DNA of 64,000 bases, taken from the NCBI GenBank assembly GCA_961205875.1, contig OY540819.1:9302501-9366500 (forward strand), read 5' to 3'. The position numbers were made by a program, and so were the translations under genes. Shown here in pieces: positions 44,601-53,692 of the stretch; the stretch's first letter is position 1; each line of letters starts with the position of its first letter. Under the pieces are notes generated by a model. It saw only the letters and a list, made by a program, of their open reading frames with translations. It was not told the DNA's origin and ran no database searches. The DNA is from Sialis fuliginosa (taxonomy: Eukaryota; Arthropoda; Insecta; Megaloptera; Sialidae).

Positions 44601-47600
44601 TTTTTTGTTTCCTAAGTTTATTAATACTAATATATACTATTTTTTAACTAATCGCTTAGACCAGTCAAATTAGATCGATTTTTGTCCTTAAATGGAAAAA
44701 AATAGAATATATTAAACACATCAATTTCGATAGGTAGTATGGTTCTTTATAACAGAAAAAGGTTTACATATTATGTGAATCTAATAAGTAATATGCATTA
44801 TTGAAAACATAAATTTGAGTGGTTTTTCCTCTCTTCTTTATTATCTTAAAAACTACTCGATTACAATTATATTTCTATAAAAAAATGACAAGTGTACTTT
44901 TTTGTATTCTATGTTCTTCATCGAATCGATAAAAATTCGCTTACATTTTTTTTTATGAAAATGTGAACTTTTTATTGATAATTTATTCTGGCGAAATAAA
45001 CAATTTTCATCTAAATAATGAATGGTTGATATTAATTATAATTAAGCCTAAACATAACACTGTGCCACAATGGGTTCTCGAAAAAATCAATGAAAGGTAA
45101 TTTTCGACATATTTTTTGTTTTATATTTAAAGTTTTTTACATTCGTTATAAATCACCCTGTATAAATATAAGAGAAATAACAATTTAAAAAAAGCAACAA
45201 GACATCGATCTTATTTCACCAAACCGATTATCTAAATTAAATAAAACTATGTACACCTAAGTCTCACCTCGTGAAATCTATCGTGTGTTCGGATCCCTCC
45301 TCATCGTTCGCTCCCCACCGGAAATGGATGAGATGTAGCTCATAGATAGTGTTGAGCGGTCCCCCGCACACAGACGGGCGATTATGCTGCCCCCACTGCG
45401 TCACCAGCTCCACCGTGTGGCCGTTGTTACATATGAACAGACAGTCTGGTGCACTGTGGTATGCATCCGTCCACAACTAGACAAATAATAATTATACATA
45501 TGCATATACAATACAATGATATAATTGTAGTGACGTTAAATATAAATAAAAACAAACTTGTTTGTCTAAACGTCAAAGGACCCCGCAGTTTTTGATAGGG
45601 AAATGGCTTTCAGTCAATCTCTTTGAAACCAACTGGAAAATATTCTCTAAATCATCCCGATTAAAAGTCTCAATGGTCGCAACCGCCTAAGTTCCCGAGG
45701 TCTCGCGCAAAAAGCTGTTTTGTACCTAATAATGCAATAAAAAAATCGATATAGTACAGGACATTTTGAACAAAGAAATTAAGTTTTATGTATCGGTTTG
45801 TTTATTTAATTTCTAGATTTTTATGTTGTTAAAGTTTGCAAGTTCTAGCAAATTGTTTTATGGATTATAATAAAGTTTTTATAAAACATGTTAAGGTATG
45901 TGTAGTGCCGTCAGCGCCAGCTACTAGCGATAGTATTAAAAATATTAAATTGTAAAATAAAAACAATAGAAAATTAGTTGTCATAAAAATATAACTTTGA
46001 TTTGTAACACACTTATGGGACACCTTATATAAATGTAACTATTTTAAAAATATGCTGCTTGTCTAGCCTGACAACTTTTGTATTTAAAGTTTTCTTCTAT
46101 TTGTTATAATAAATTAAATATTGAACTTGGGAAATCCTGTACTATATCGATTTTTTTATTGCAGTATTAGGTACAAAACAACTCTTTGCGCGAGACCTCG
46201 AGAACTTAGGCAGTTGCGACCATTGAGACTTTTAATCGGGATGATTTAGATAATATTTTCCAGTTAGTTTCAAAGAGATTGACTGAAAGCCATTTCCCTA
46301 TCAAAAACTGCGGGGTCCTTTATTCAAGAAAAGGTAATCGCAAGCGTTCGATTCACAGAATCATCGTCAGGCTATTAATAAAGATTTAAATGTGAGAACG
46401 ATGTTGTTATCTCAATAATATTTATGTGACTGTGAATTATATGAGTTTTCTTGCAAACAACAAGAAGAATAATAATATAATAGTAGTGAAGTTAAATATA
46501 AATAAAAACAAACTTGTTTGTCTAAACGTTAATATTATTGAGATAACAACATCGTTCTCACATTTAAATCTTTATGATGATTCTGTGAATCGAAAGCATG
46601 CGATTACCTTTTCTTAAATAAATTTTGACGTTTAGACAAACAAGTTTGTTTTTATTACATATACAATACATATAGTCAATTTGATCGGTTAAATAATTTG
46701 TACTATACTGTGCGTTCATGATGAAAGGAACAATTTCATTTAAAGTTAAAATAATTATTTTGTGGAAAAACGCTCGGATACGTCGATTAGTATTTTTAAT
46801 TGCGGATATATTGATTTTTTTTAATGAAACACCCCCTATATATTATGCAATTTTTGAATTGTACGGTAAATTCTGAACACTTCTTGTATACATACCATAT
46901 CTCTGATTTTTCAGCGGTTTTCGGAATAATGACGTTTAAAAATTTATATTTTGAAATACACACAAGTAATTAAATAAAATATTTAAATTGAACAAATTTA
47001 CCTTGAACATTTTTTTAAAAGCCAACAAAAACAAGTATGGAAAATTTTGTCTTCAACAAAACGCTCTACTTCGAATTAATCGATTTTCATTCCTTGGCCC
47101 CTAGACCATTTTGATGTGGTATTTTGTGGCAATAAAAACCAAACTATCTGTATTCCAAAAACCGCTGATTTTAGAGCTGGTATGTTGTACAGAAAGTGTT
47201 TAAAATTTATCGTACAATTCAAAAATGGCATAATATACAGAATGTTCCATTTAAAAAAATCAATGATGCATATGTTCTTATTGAGACATCCTGTATACAA
47301 TTTTCTTATGTCAAAAAATCCACAACTAAAAATACTAATCGACGTGTCCAAACGTTTTTCCACAAAATAATTACCTGAATTTTAAACGAATTTGTTCCTT
47401 TCATCATATAGTTATAATGATAATTTATTTTTATAATTGCTTGGGTATTTTATGATATTTTAAAAAATCACGTATTATCGGGTACTAAATCAATATCGTG
47501 GAAAAAGTGTCGACAAAAAATGATTTTTCATAATATCTTCTTCCAGTCAAACGTACGACCAAAATAGTTATTATGAATATTATAGAATTGATTATTCCCA

Positions 47601-48127
47601 AGAATGTTTGTCCCAAACATTGTTTTATAGGTTCAATAGTGGACCTTAAGCTCTTGTGGCAAAGCTGTTTTTAAATTAAACATGTACATTTTTCAGTTGA
47701 TTTTGTCACTTTAAATATTGACAGTTGTACCTCTATACTTCACTTTTTCCTTAAACGCTTTTAGATAATACGTTAATGATATAAAATGCGTCAAGTTATT
47801 AATAAGTATTTATATTTTATCAACTACCTAACTACTTACTAATGGTTCTCCCATACCGATGACAACAGCATTTTTAGAAATAATATTTATAGGTGATTGC
47901 AAATTCCCTTTGCTTTCAGGAAACAACTTGTTCCACACATGGGGACCATCCTGTTCTTCATAGCCATAGTTCAAAGGCAATACACTCCATGATAACAAGT
48001 TACATACACGATTTACACAATTGAATTCTAATTCGGAAAGTTCCAGTACTAACACATAAAATAAAATTATTATTGCACCGTAAAATGCAATTTCGGATAG
48101 TTCCAAATAAGAAAATAAATTTGACAT
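41409..48127 (-). CDS. Carbonic anhydrase-related protein (zinc site lost), four exons, 311 aa
   Basis: Exons in transcription order: 48127-47840, 45476-45268, 43319-43107, 41634-41409. Splice junctions keep one frame through all four. The alpha-carbonic anhydrase fold is clear: GYEEQDGPHVW (about 56-66), LQSPINI, NNGHTVEL (His116 = His64 of CA II), YELHLIHFRWG, EGSEHTI, and YNGSLTYPPCREGVTW near the C terminus. The zinc ligands are altered: His94 is kept (His147), His96 is Arg149 and His119 is Gln172 in YPLEMQLTF. Glu106 and Thr199 equivalents remain; Thr200 is Tyr. Family knowledge says loss of a ligand abolishes CO2 hydration, so I infer a binding or scaffold role like CARP VIII/X/XI. Residues about 15-32 are strongly hydrophobic (signal anchor or signal peptide), suggesting a membrane or secreted protein. 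The length fits the family. It is divergent from the aspartic protease at 48718. Confidence 0.88.
41635..43106. other. Intron 3 with palindromic GC motifs at ~42660-42740
   Basis: TGCCGATATATCGGCA (42671-42686) is a perfect 16-bp palindrome, followed by GCGGCATGCCG and TAGGCGCCGGG. A TTAA stands just to the left (42651). This could be a piggyBac-type relic, but no partner terminus was found. A short fragment of the 2.5-kb tandem unit (AAACCGGAATAAAATCCG) lies near 42908. Confidence 0.4.
43107..43319 (-). CDS. Exon 3 of the carbonic anhydrase-related gene
   Basis: Acceptor TATTACAG, donor GTTTGT, phase 2 at both ends. The joined sequence continues HTIDFTR with YPLEMQLTFCQIG, placing Gln where the third zinc histidine should be. 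It continues through YGLLVVSYLFSITPIDNP. Confidence 0.88.
43440..44040 (+). repeat. Dispersed repeat family B, copy in intron 2 of the CA-related gene
   Basis: The same order as 13376-14215: GCATTGAGATCAGTTTTG, CCCAAATTATAGATATCGAT, TTTTAATGAGTGATAAATTT, then about two array units (TTTCGTATTTCCGCGATTTC) and a right end with CAATCCCTCGACTGTGCATC. The ORF at 43444-43650 (minus) is within it and not a gene. Confidence 0.7.
44041..45267. other. Intron 2 remainder
   Basis: AT-rich. CGTTATAAATCACCCTGTA near 45145-45165 is a lone end of a TACAGGGTG-type element. No exon. Confidence 0.5.
45268..45476 (-). CDS. Exon 2 of the carbonic anhydrase-related gene
   Basis: It is read from the TTG codon of Leu97 after acceptor GTCTAG. 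It carries LWTDAYH, NNGHTVEL, SVCGGPLNTIYELHLIHF and RWGANDEEGSEHTIDFT. It ends at donor GTGAGA, phase 2. The Arg in HFRWG replaces the second zinc histidine. Confidence 0.9.
45545..46656. mobile_element. Complex nested fold-back element in intron 1 of the CA-related gene
   Basis: 33-bp outer TIRs (AATAAAAACAAACTTGTTTG plus TCTAAACGTCAAA) lie at 45545 and 46624-46656. Inside, arm A (about 45578-45775, with GACCCCGCAGTTTTTGATAG in complement) is mirrored by A' (about 46136-46321). A second pair B/B' (AGAACGATGTTGTTATCTCA and its complement) flanks 46425-46530. A third TIR copy sits at about 46497. The whole reads as nested hairpins with no transposase ORF. Confidence 0.85.
46718..47407. mobile_element. 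Fold-back element with ~220-bp arms in intron 1 of the CA-related gene
   Basis: ATGATGAAAGGAACAA at the left is mirrored by TTGTTCCTTTCATCAT at the right. Pairing continues inward (TTTTGTGGAAAAACG, GATACGTCGATTAGTATTTT, AATTGTACGGTAAATTCTGA). The two overlapping ORFs at 47076-47370 on opposite strands are palindrome by-products. Confidence 0.82.
47840..48127 (-). CDS. Exon 1 of the carbonic anhydrase-related gene
   Basis: It starts at ATG 48127 and ends at donor GTAAGT in frame 0 (GMGEPL). 96 residues: a hydrophobic N-terminal segment, two short look-alike peptides (LELSEIAF and LELSELEF) from a small internal duplication, then the start of the enzyme fold. An earlier non-coding exon is possible. 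Confidence 0.82.
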
Positions 48128-48717
48128 TTTTATTAATTTATATTTATTAACACTATTTTAAAATTTTATTTTGTAAACTAACATGTAAGAAATAAACTTC
48201 ATAATTTGACATTTTGGTCCAGGCATTTGTTTCTGTAGATATCTATGATTGAAAAAATTAACTGTCATCTATTCTGGGAATCAGTTTTTAGTTTGTTTTT
48301 TTAATTTTCACATTTTATCTGGAATTGGTTTCTAATCTTTGTCTTACATACTTCAATGATATATGTATATAGTTAACGTTCTTTTTACTAACCACATAAA
48401 AAATGTCCCAACATACAATACATTACATAACCCAATAAATAATTTATTTTTCGTGATTTGTACCTAATCTATATTAAAAGTTAATACATATATTATACCT
48501 ATAATGTACAAATGTTTATTAATTACTTTATTACACAATTAACTCAATTGACGTGCCAATCTTTTTTGTACTAATATCTCTATTTTAATGTCGTTAGGTA
48601 CTCTTATCTAAATGATTTAAAAATCAATTTGCCTTCAGTTAATAACTTTATAATATTAACATATCTACTATTAAAAGGAACTACATACTGTATTGTCAGT
48701 CAAATTGTTTCAAAAAA
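48128..48717. promoter_or_regulatory. 590-bp divergent intergenic region between the CA-related gene and the aspartic protease
   Basis: It separates ATG 48127 (minus) from ATG 48718 (plus) and must hold both 5' leaders unless further upstream exons exist. No clear TATA pair was found. About 48575-48717 is duplicated at 53693-53835 with the protease first exon, which suggests this part belongs to the protease promoter. Confidence 0.55.
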
Positions 48718-48776
48718 ATGTTTCGTTTATTTATTTTTATTACTGTTACATTAACTATTTCTGCAGAACTTATCAG
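48718..48776 (+). CDS. Exon 1 of the aspartic protease (signal peptide)
   Basis: 19 codons plus 2 bases, MFRLFIFITVTLTISAELI, then donor GTGAGA. Hydrophobic core with a plausible cleavage after ISA. It is nearly identical to the duplicate exon at 53836. Confidence 0.88.
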
Positions 48777-51700
48777 GTGAGATGTATAAAACTATACAAT
48801 AATGTAATTTACTTAAAATATAAAAATATACCTATCTACTATATCCGCGAAATGTATCAATTGATACAACAGGTAGTATTTTCAGATAATTTCATATAGG
48901 TACTGTCACCAGTCTTGAACACTTTAAGAGCAAGGTAAATTGTTTTTTAGGATTAATGAACTTCATTTTGATAACTCTCATGTATTTAATTGAAATCAAC
49001 TATTTGCAATTACCTTTCCAACTATTTTTAAAATATTTGCGACACTTTATACTGCTTCGTTTGCACTAATTATTCTCAAATCGTAAAAAAAACTATTTAC
49101 CAACAATTTTTCGAAAAAAAATTCAACTAGTTACTATTTCATTGAAAACTATTTTTCCAATCTCTAGTTATAACACACAGGGTAGTTAATTTTTAAAATT
49201 AGAGGATTATAATAATTTGGAAAAAAATATGTTATTTTTACATCTAATGAATTGTATAGATTTTTTTTCATATTTTTCTTTCCAAACAGCATTCTGTTAA
49301 ATATTCTTATTTTCAGATTAAATTTAGATAAATACGAGTATAAATCACCTGTTTCACTTAAATCCCGTTTTTTAACCGCTGAATTGGATCATCATGGCAA
49401 AGTACGTATTCCTAAAATATTCTCCATTTTACGTTTTATTAATTTTTTAATAAATAGACTTACGTGTACGTCACCGATATATCAATAGGATGTCCGCCTC
49501 AATGGTTTAGAGTTTTGGTAGATACAGGCGCTGCTGATAACTGGGTTGTAAGCACAGATTGTGTAACCGAATTCTGTAGTAAGTATTATTATTTTTTATT
49601 TTTTTGGTCATTGCGGTACCTACAAAATTATTAATATAAAATATATTAATAACATTTTATATCAAAATACTGTACATATACATATATATATATCGACGAT
49701 CAAATTTATTATAAGTAAATATATTTTTAACTAAATTTGCCCGTAGGTTCACTCGCGTGTATAAAAATTTGTACTAATAATCCGTTATTTTTAATTCAAA
49801 TCGAACAATAAACTATTACAGCTGCTTAATATTTAATTGTTTACAACTCATCAGTATAAATATGTCATTCGGATATAACAAGCATTATAAAAATTGCTAA
49901 TTTTACCTATTTATTTGTATTTTTTGGCAGAATTGCTGTTTATAATTTTTTTTATTTAAAGAATTAATTTTATTAAAAGCATTAATTTTTTCCATTCATA
50001 CTTCATACGAGCCGACAAAACTATTTTATACATAATATATGCGGGTGATGCCGCGGGAAAATTCTTCTTAAAAAAATATATTATCCCTACTATACATGTA
50101 TATCCCTACGAATCTATACTCGAGTTACATTAAGTTTAAAGTCAAAAAAATTGAAGGAATTTTATATTTTCTTTAAAATTTGTGCAATATTCGAATAACT
50201 GTCAATTTGGTAAAAAGGCTTCAAAATCCGCTTTGACACCAGCCTATAATGTTTTCCATTTATAATATATTTCAAAAAATATTTTCTTACAAGTCAATAT
50301 TTTAATATAGGTACATACATATTTATCACTTTTTAGATAAGTGTCGCAAATTCGACAAGTCGATATCTTTGACAGTCCATTACTTTCCTCGAATAAAGTC
50401 AAATCTTACTTTCGCTATTGGATCAGTAGAAGGAATATTGGCTACAGATACTTTTTTCGTACGTATAATATTAATTATTTTTATCGTATAAAGCAGGAGT
50501 CGCAAACTTTTGTGAAAGAATCTGTCCCTCACAAAGAAATTTAAAAAAATTCGATAGACATAAATATATTTTTACAAATAATGTTTTAATGGAATTTGAT
50601 GTGGGATCACAAAGAAAAATTTACCCCTTTTAAGAGTTAGGTGTTACCGGCGTACCCTTAGAGGCAGGTCAAGAGTAATTTTTGAAAGCATTTACATATA
50701 GCTGTTTTTCAGATAAAAAATTTAAAACAAAATTAAAAGAAGAGTAAAAACTCTCAATTATGAAGAATACGTACGTACTCCTCGATACATCTTCGTGTAC
50801 CCCTTAGAGTACACATACCACACTTTGATAAACACTGGTCTAAATAATCGATAACACATTAATACTAAACCGATTTGATCTATATGTTTTATGTCAATTA
50901 AATATATTATTTGCATTGTTTGTACTCATTTGCAGTTCTCTGGGGTTCTTATTGAATCGCAGAGATTCGTTTTGGCACATGCGGTAGATATACGACCATT
51001 ATCTGAATTGGATGGATATTTAGGCCTTGGTGTAGAAATAAATTCCCAACAAGGTTTCCCTATAGTTGAACGGATGCATCAATTAGGATTAATCGATAAA
51101 AAAGTGTTTTCTCTCCAAATGTATGTAAAATATTAATTTATTTCAATTGCTAAAATAATTCACAACAAACAATTAAAGCTAGACGAAATTGACGATTAAA
51201 TTTGAGCGAGACGAAACCGAGACAAAATCAATTTTATTTTTCTCGCCGAGAGTCTCAATTTTCAAGAATAATTAATAATTAATAAAAATTTACTTTTTGT
51301 ATTATTTTTAATCATATTTCATTTTTTTTTTTATTAATAAAATAAAACAAAACAATTTTTTTTAATAACATTCGCTTAGAAAAAATCAAGTGAGACCGAT
51401 ATTTTTCTTCGTCTCGTGTAAAAGACGAGACCAGCTTATTATTTTCTACGAAACGAGACTTACCTAATTCTCATATCATGTATACACCCTACATACAGTT
51501 ACTATTATTTTGGTCATGGCTGAACTATAAATTACATAATAAATATTATCAAATTATCATACTTTTACTTGCAGGACCAAAACTGGAGGTCAAGTAATTT
51601 TTGGAATTGATCATTCTCTATACAACGGCGAACTTAAATATGTGAACATGACTAGCGATTCTGAATATTTTATTCATGTTAACCTTTTTTTGATAAGAAA

Positions 51701-52779
51701 TATACCTATAGCTGAAAATTTCAATGCATTAGTTGATTCAGGGGCTACTTTTATTTTTGTCCCTCATGATATATACAAAACAATTGATTACTATACTAGA
51801 AGTCGTGCATGTCATAGATTACCTCCCATGACTTTCATCATTGATGGAAAGAACTTTACATTGAATCATGAAGATTACAGTGATGGTGTAGTTCAGGTAA
51901 AATTTAAGAAATATCAAAAAATTATGAAAAAACATCTACCAAGTAAATGCACAATGCTTCCTCGTGCTAAATTCACCAAAGGTTTTTTTATCAAACAATT
52001 TTAATAAACACCGATAAAGTATTCAATGAACTGCCATTTTATTTTAAATTTTTAAATTTAAATTTTATTTTAACTATCTTCTATATAAGATATCTTTAAA
52101 AAAATAACTATATTGGGGTGTCATCTCTTCCCCTGACACACGATTTTAATGATTTTTAAATGAGATCGACCTCAATCCAGACCCAACCAACCAACCAAGC
52201 TTTATTAATATTGGTTCAGTGGTTTATGAGTTATGCGTGTAACAAGGAGTCAGAGGACAAATATACACGAAACAAAAAGTGTTTGTTTGATCTGAAACAG
52301 AAAGATCAAGTTAAAATTTTGAAATCGGAGAACAAAAATGCATAACAACTCGACTATTTAATCTGTATATGACTAGGAAAGTAACTTTCGCATTTTTTAA
52401 ACTTTTTTTTAATTATTTTTTTTATATCGCTGGGCTTCGTAAGATTTTATTTTTTAAAAATATTTTTTTTATATGCATATCGGAAGTACCATTCTTATAG
52501 GAAATTGTATTATCTGTTTTCGCTACATTGCATCTACGAATGCCAGTTTGCCATAAATTGGAGCTAAAATAATCGATTAATAATTAATTACTTTGACATT
52601 TGAATGACTCAATTAACATCATATTTATTTTTCAGAATTATGACTGCAATATAGATTTTTCACCAGATCCTCATGATCAAATTTGGGCACTCGGAGAACC
52701 ATTTTTGAAAAAATTTTATACGGTTTTTGATATTGATAACATGAGACTTGGTTTTGCTAAAAATGCTATAAAGAACTAA
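48718..52779 (+). CDS. Pepsin/cathepsin-D-like aspartic protease, seven exons, 345 aa
   Basis: Exons: 48718-48776, 49317-49401, 49458-49578, 50337-50458, 50936-51120, 51575-51896, 52636-52779; all junctions have GT/AG and keep one frame. A signal peptide (MFRLFIFITVTLTISA) is followed by a short pro-region-like segment (LIRLNLDKYEYKSP). The A1 family bilobal layout is complete: VLVDTGAADNWVVS (Asp70), a CVTEFCNKC loop, DGYLGLG, LIDKKVFSLQM, VIFGIDHSLYNGEL, LVDSGATFIFVP (Asp245), the CHRLPPMTF..YDC disulphide region, and WALGEPFLKKFYTVFD..RLGFA. N-glycosylation sites: Asn111, Asn215 and the NFT near 283. Departures: DTG-AAD and DSG-AT replace DTGSS and DTGTS, and the flap IGSVEG lacks the usual Tyr-Gly. 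Both aspartates are present, so activity is plausible but possibly changed. AATAAA at 52817 fits a poly(A) signal. Confidence 0.9.
48897..48990 (+). repeat. Fragment of MITE family C in intron 1 of the protease
   Basis: TAGGTACTGTCACCAGTCTT, TTTAAGAGCAAGGTAAATTG and GATAACTCTCATG match the left ~90 bp of the family C copy at 62780. Confidence 0.65.
49317..49401 (+). CDS. Exon 2 of the aspartic protease (pro-segment)
   Basis: Acceptor TTTTCAG, donor GTACGT. 85 bp encoding LNLDKYEYKSPVSLKSRF and then TAELDHHGK. It corresponds to the propeptide and the start of the mature enzyme. Confidence 0.85.
49458..49578 (+). CDS. Exon 3 of the aspartic protease (first catalytic Asp)
   Basis: Acceptor AATAAATAG, donor GTAAGT, phase 1. 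It encodes TYVYVTDISIGCPPQWFRV, then LVDTGAADNWVV. Intron 2 is only 56 bp. Confidence 0.88.
49579..50336. other. Intron 3 of the protease
   Basis: AT-rich. TTTGCCCGTAGGTTCACTCGC near 49735 is a fragment of a common insect dispersed repeat. No exon. Confidence 0.5.
50337..50458 (+). CDS. Exon 4 of the aspartic protease (flap)
   Basis: Acceptor CTTTTTAG, donor GTACGT. It encodes KCRKFDKSISLTVHYFPRIK, then NLTFAIGSVEGILATDTFF; the flap region is shorter than in pepsin. Confidence 0.87.
50936..51120 (+). CDS. Exon 5 of the aspartic protease
   Basis: Acceptor CATTTGCAG, donor GTATGT, phase 2. Contains DGYLGLGVEINSQQGFPIVE and LGLIDKKVFSLQ, the standard inter-lobe region of A1 proteases. Confidence 0.9.
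51183..51460. repeat. GAGACGAGA-type dispersed repeat, copy 4 (intron 5 of the protease)
   Basis: GACGAAATTGACGATTAAAT, GAGCGAGACGAAACCGAGAC and TTCTCGCCGAGAGTC at the left; TCGTCTCGTGTAAAAGACGA and ACGAAACGAGACTTACC at the right. The copies share motifs more than length. Confidence 0.6.
51575..51896 (+). CDS. Exon 6 of the aspartic protease (second catalytic Asp)
   Basis: Acceptor ACTTGCAG, donor GTAAAA. 107 codons with VIFGIDHSLYNGEL, LVDSGATFIFVPHDIY and the CHRLPPMTFIIDGKNFT segment. Confidence 0.9.
51897..52635. other. Intron 6 of the protease
   Basis: The ORF from exon 6 reads into the intron as far as 52004 before a stop. Retroposon-like fragments lie near 52240-52340 (CAAGGAGTCAGAGGAC). 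Nothing else. Confidence 0.5.
52636..52779 (+). CDS. Exon 7 (terminal) of the aspartic protease
   Basis: Acceptor ATTTTTCAG. It encodes NYDCNIDFSPDPHDQIWALG, EPFLKKFYTVFDI and DNMRLGFAKNAIKN, then TAA. Confidence 0.92.
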   Translation, partial: NYDCNIDFSPDPHDQIWALGEPFLKKFYTVFDIDNMRLGFAKNAIKN

Positions 52780-53216
52780 TGTTATTATAATTATTTGTAT
52801 TTTTTTGAAAACCGAAAATAAAGAAGGTTCAATATGCAATATGTTGTAGGTGTTTAAAATTTATATATTACCGGGTATTCCAGACCACAAACTATTAAAG
52901 ATGGAGTTTTATAATAAAAAAATTACAATATATATCGATCCTAAAGAATTTCAGAAAAATATTTTCAAACCCCTAAAACCCCTCCTTGGGGAGTAGTTTT
53001 AGGGGTACATGCCCGTTTCTCAACAAAATCAAATAGAACGGTATATTCAAAAGTAGATAATTTTAAAGTTCATAAAAAAGTAAGATACTTTGGTAAAAAA
53101 AAATTTTTCATACTTTCAATTGTTAAGAAAATATGGCGACTTATTCCAAAATTTTAGGGTTCTATTAAAAGTGCTCTAGTTTCGTTAAATGTTAATGAAA
53201 TATTATTTTTATTTGA
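52780..53216. other. 3' flank of the protease
   Basis: It includes the poly(A) signal at 52817-52822 and, from about 52868, TACCGGGTATTCCAGACCAC, which looks like one end of a TIR element whose partner is not visible. CCCTAAAACCCCTCCTTGGG lies near 52972. Confidence 0.45.
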
Positions 53217-53652
53217 AAGAAGAAATAATAAACTTTCTAATGATGTCTGATTATTTGAATTTTGGATAGTTTAAAGTGTCATACGCGACATATCAAAAAT
53301 GCAAAAGTTCAATTGGGGATAATTCAAAAATTTTAAATGAAATGATATATCAATTAGTACTTTATAAAAAAAACATATTTAAATTAACAATTTTTGCTAA
53401 GAAAATTTTAAATTTTATTTAAAAAATTTTTAATTAAATTTTTTTTTTTAAATAAAATTAAAAATTTTCTTAACAAAAGTTTTTAATTTAAATATATTTT
53501 TTAAGATAAAGTGCTAATTGATATATTATTCCATTTAAAATTTTTGAATTATCCCCAATTGAACTTTTGCATTTTTGATATGTCGCATATGACACTTTAA
53601 ACTATCCAAAACTCAAATAATCAGACATCATTAGAAAGTTCATTATTTCTAC
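53217..53652. repeat. Long hairpin, two ~210-bp arms, between the protease gene and its partial copy
   Basis: AACTTTCTAATGATGTCTGA, GATAGTTTAAAGTGTCATAC, GACATATCAAAAATGCAAAA and CAATTGGGGATAATTCAAAA in the left arm appear reverse complemented in the right arm (about 53440-53652). A few substitutions separate the arms and the loop is very short. No terminal target duplication was found. Confidence 0.85.
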
Positions 53653-53692
53653 TTTTTAAAGAAAAGTTAAAAATAAATCTTATTTGTTTTCA

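Noticed and set aside
47076-47378. Overlapping ORFs on both strands
   Set aside because: They lie in the arm of the inverted repeat at 46718-47407 and reflect its palindromic structure.
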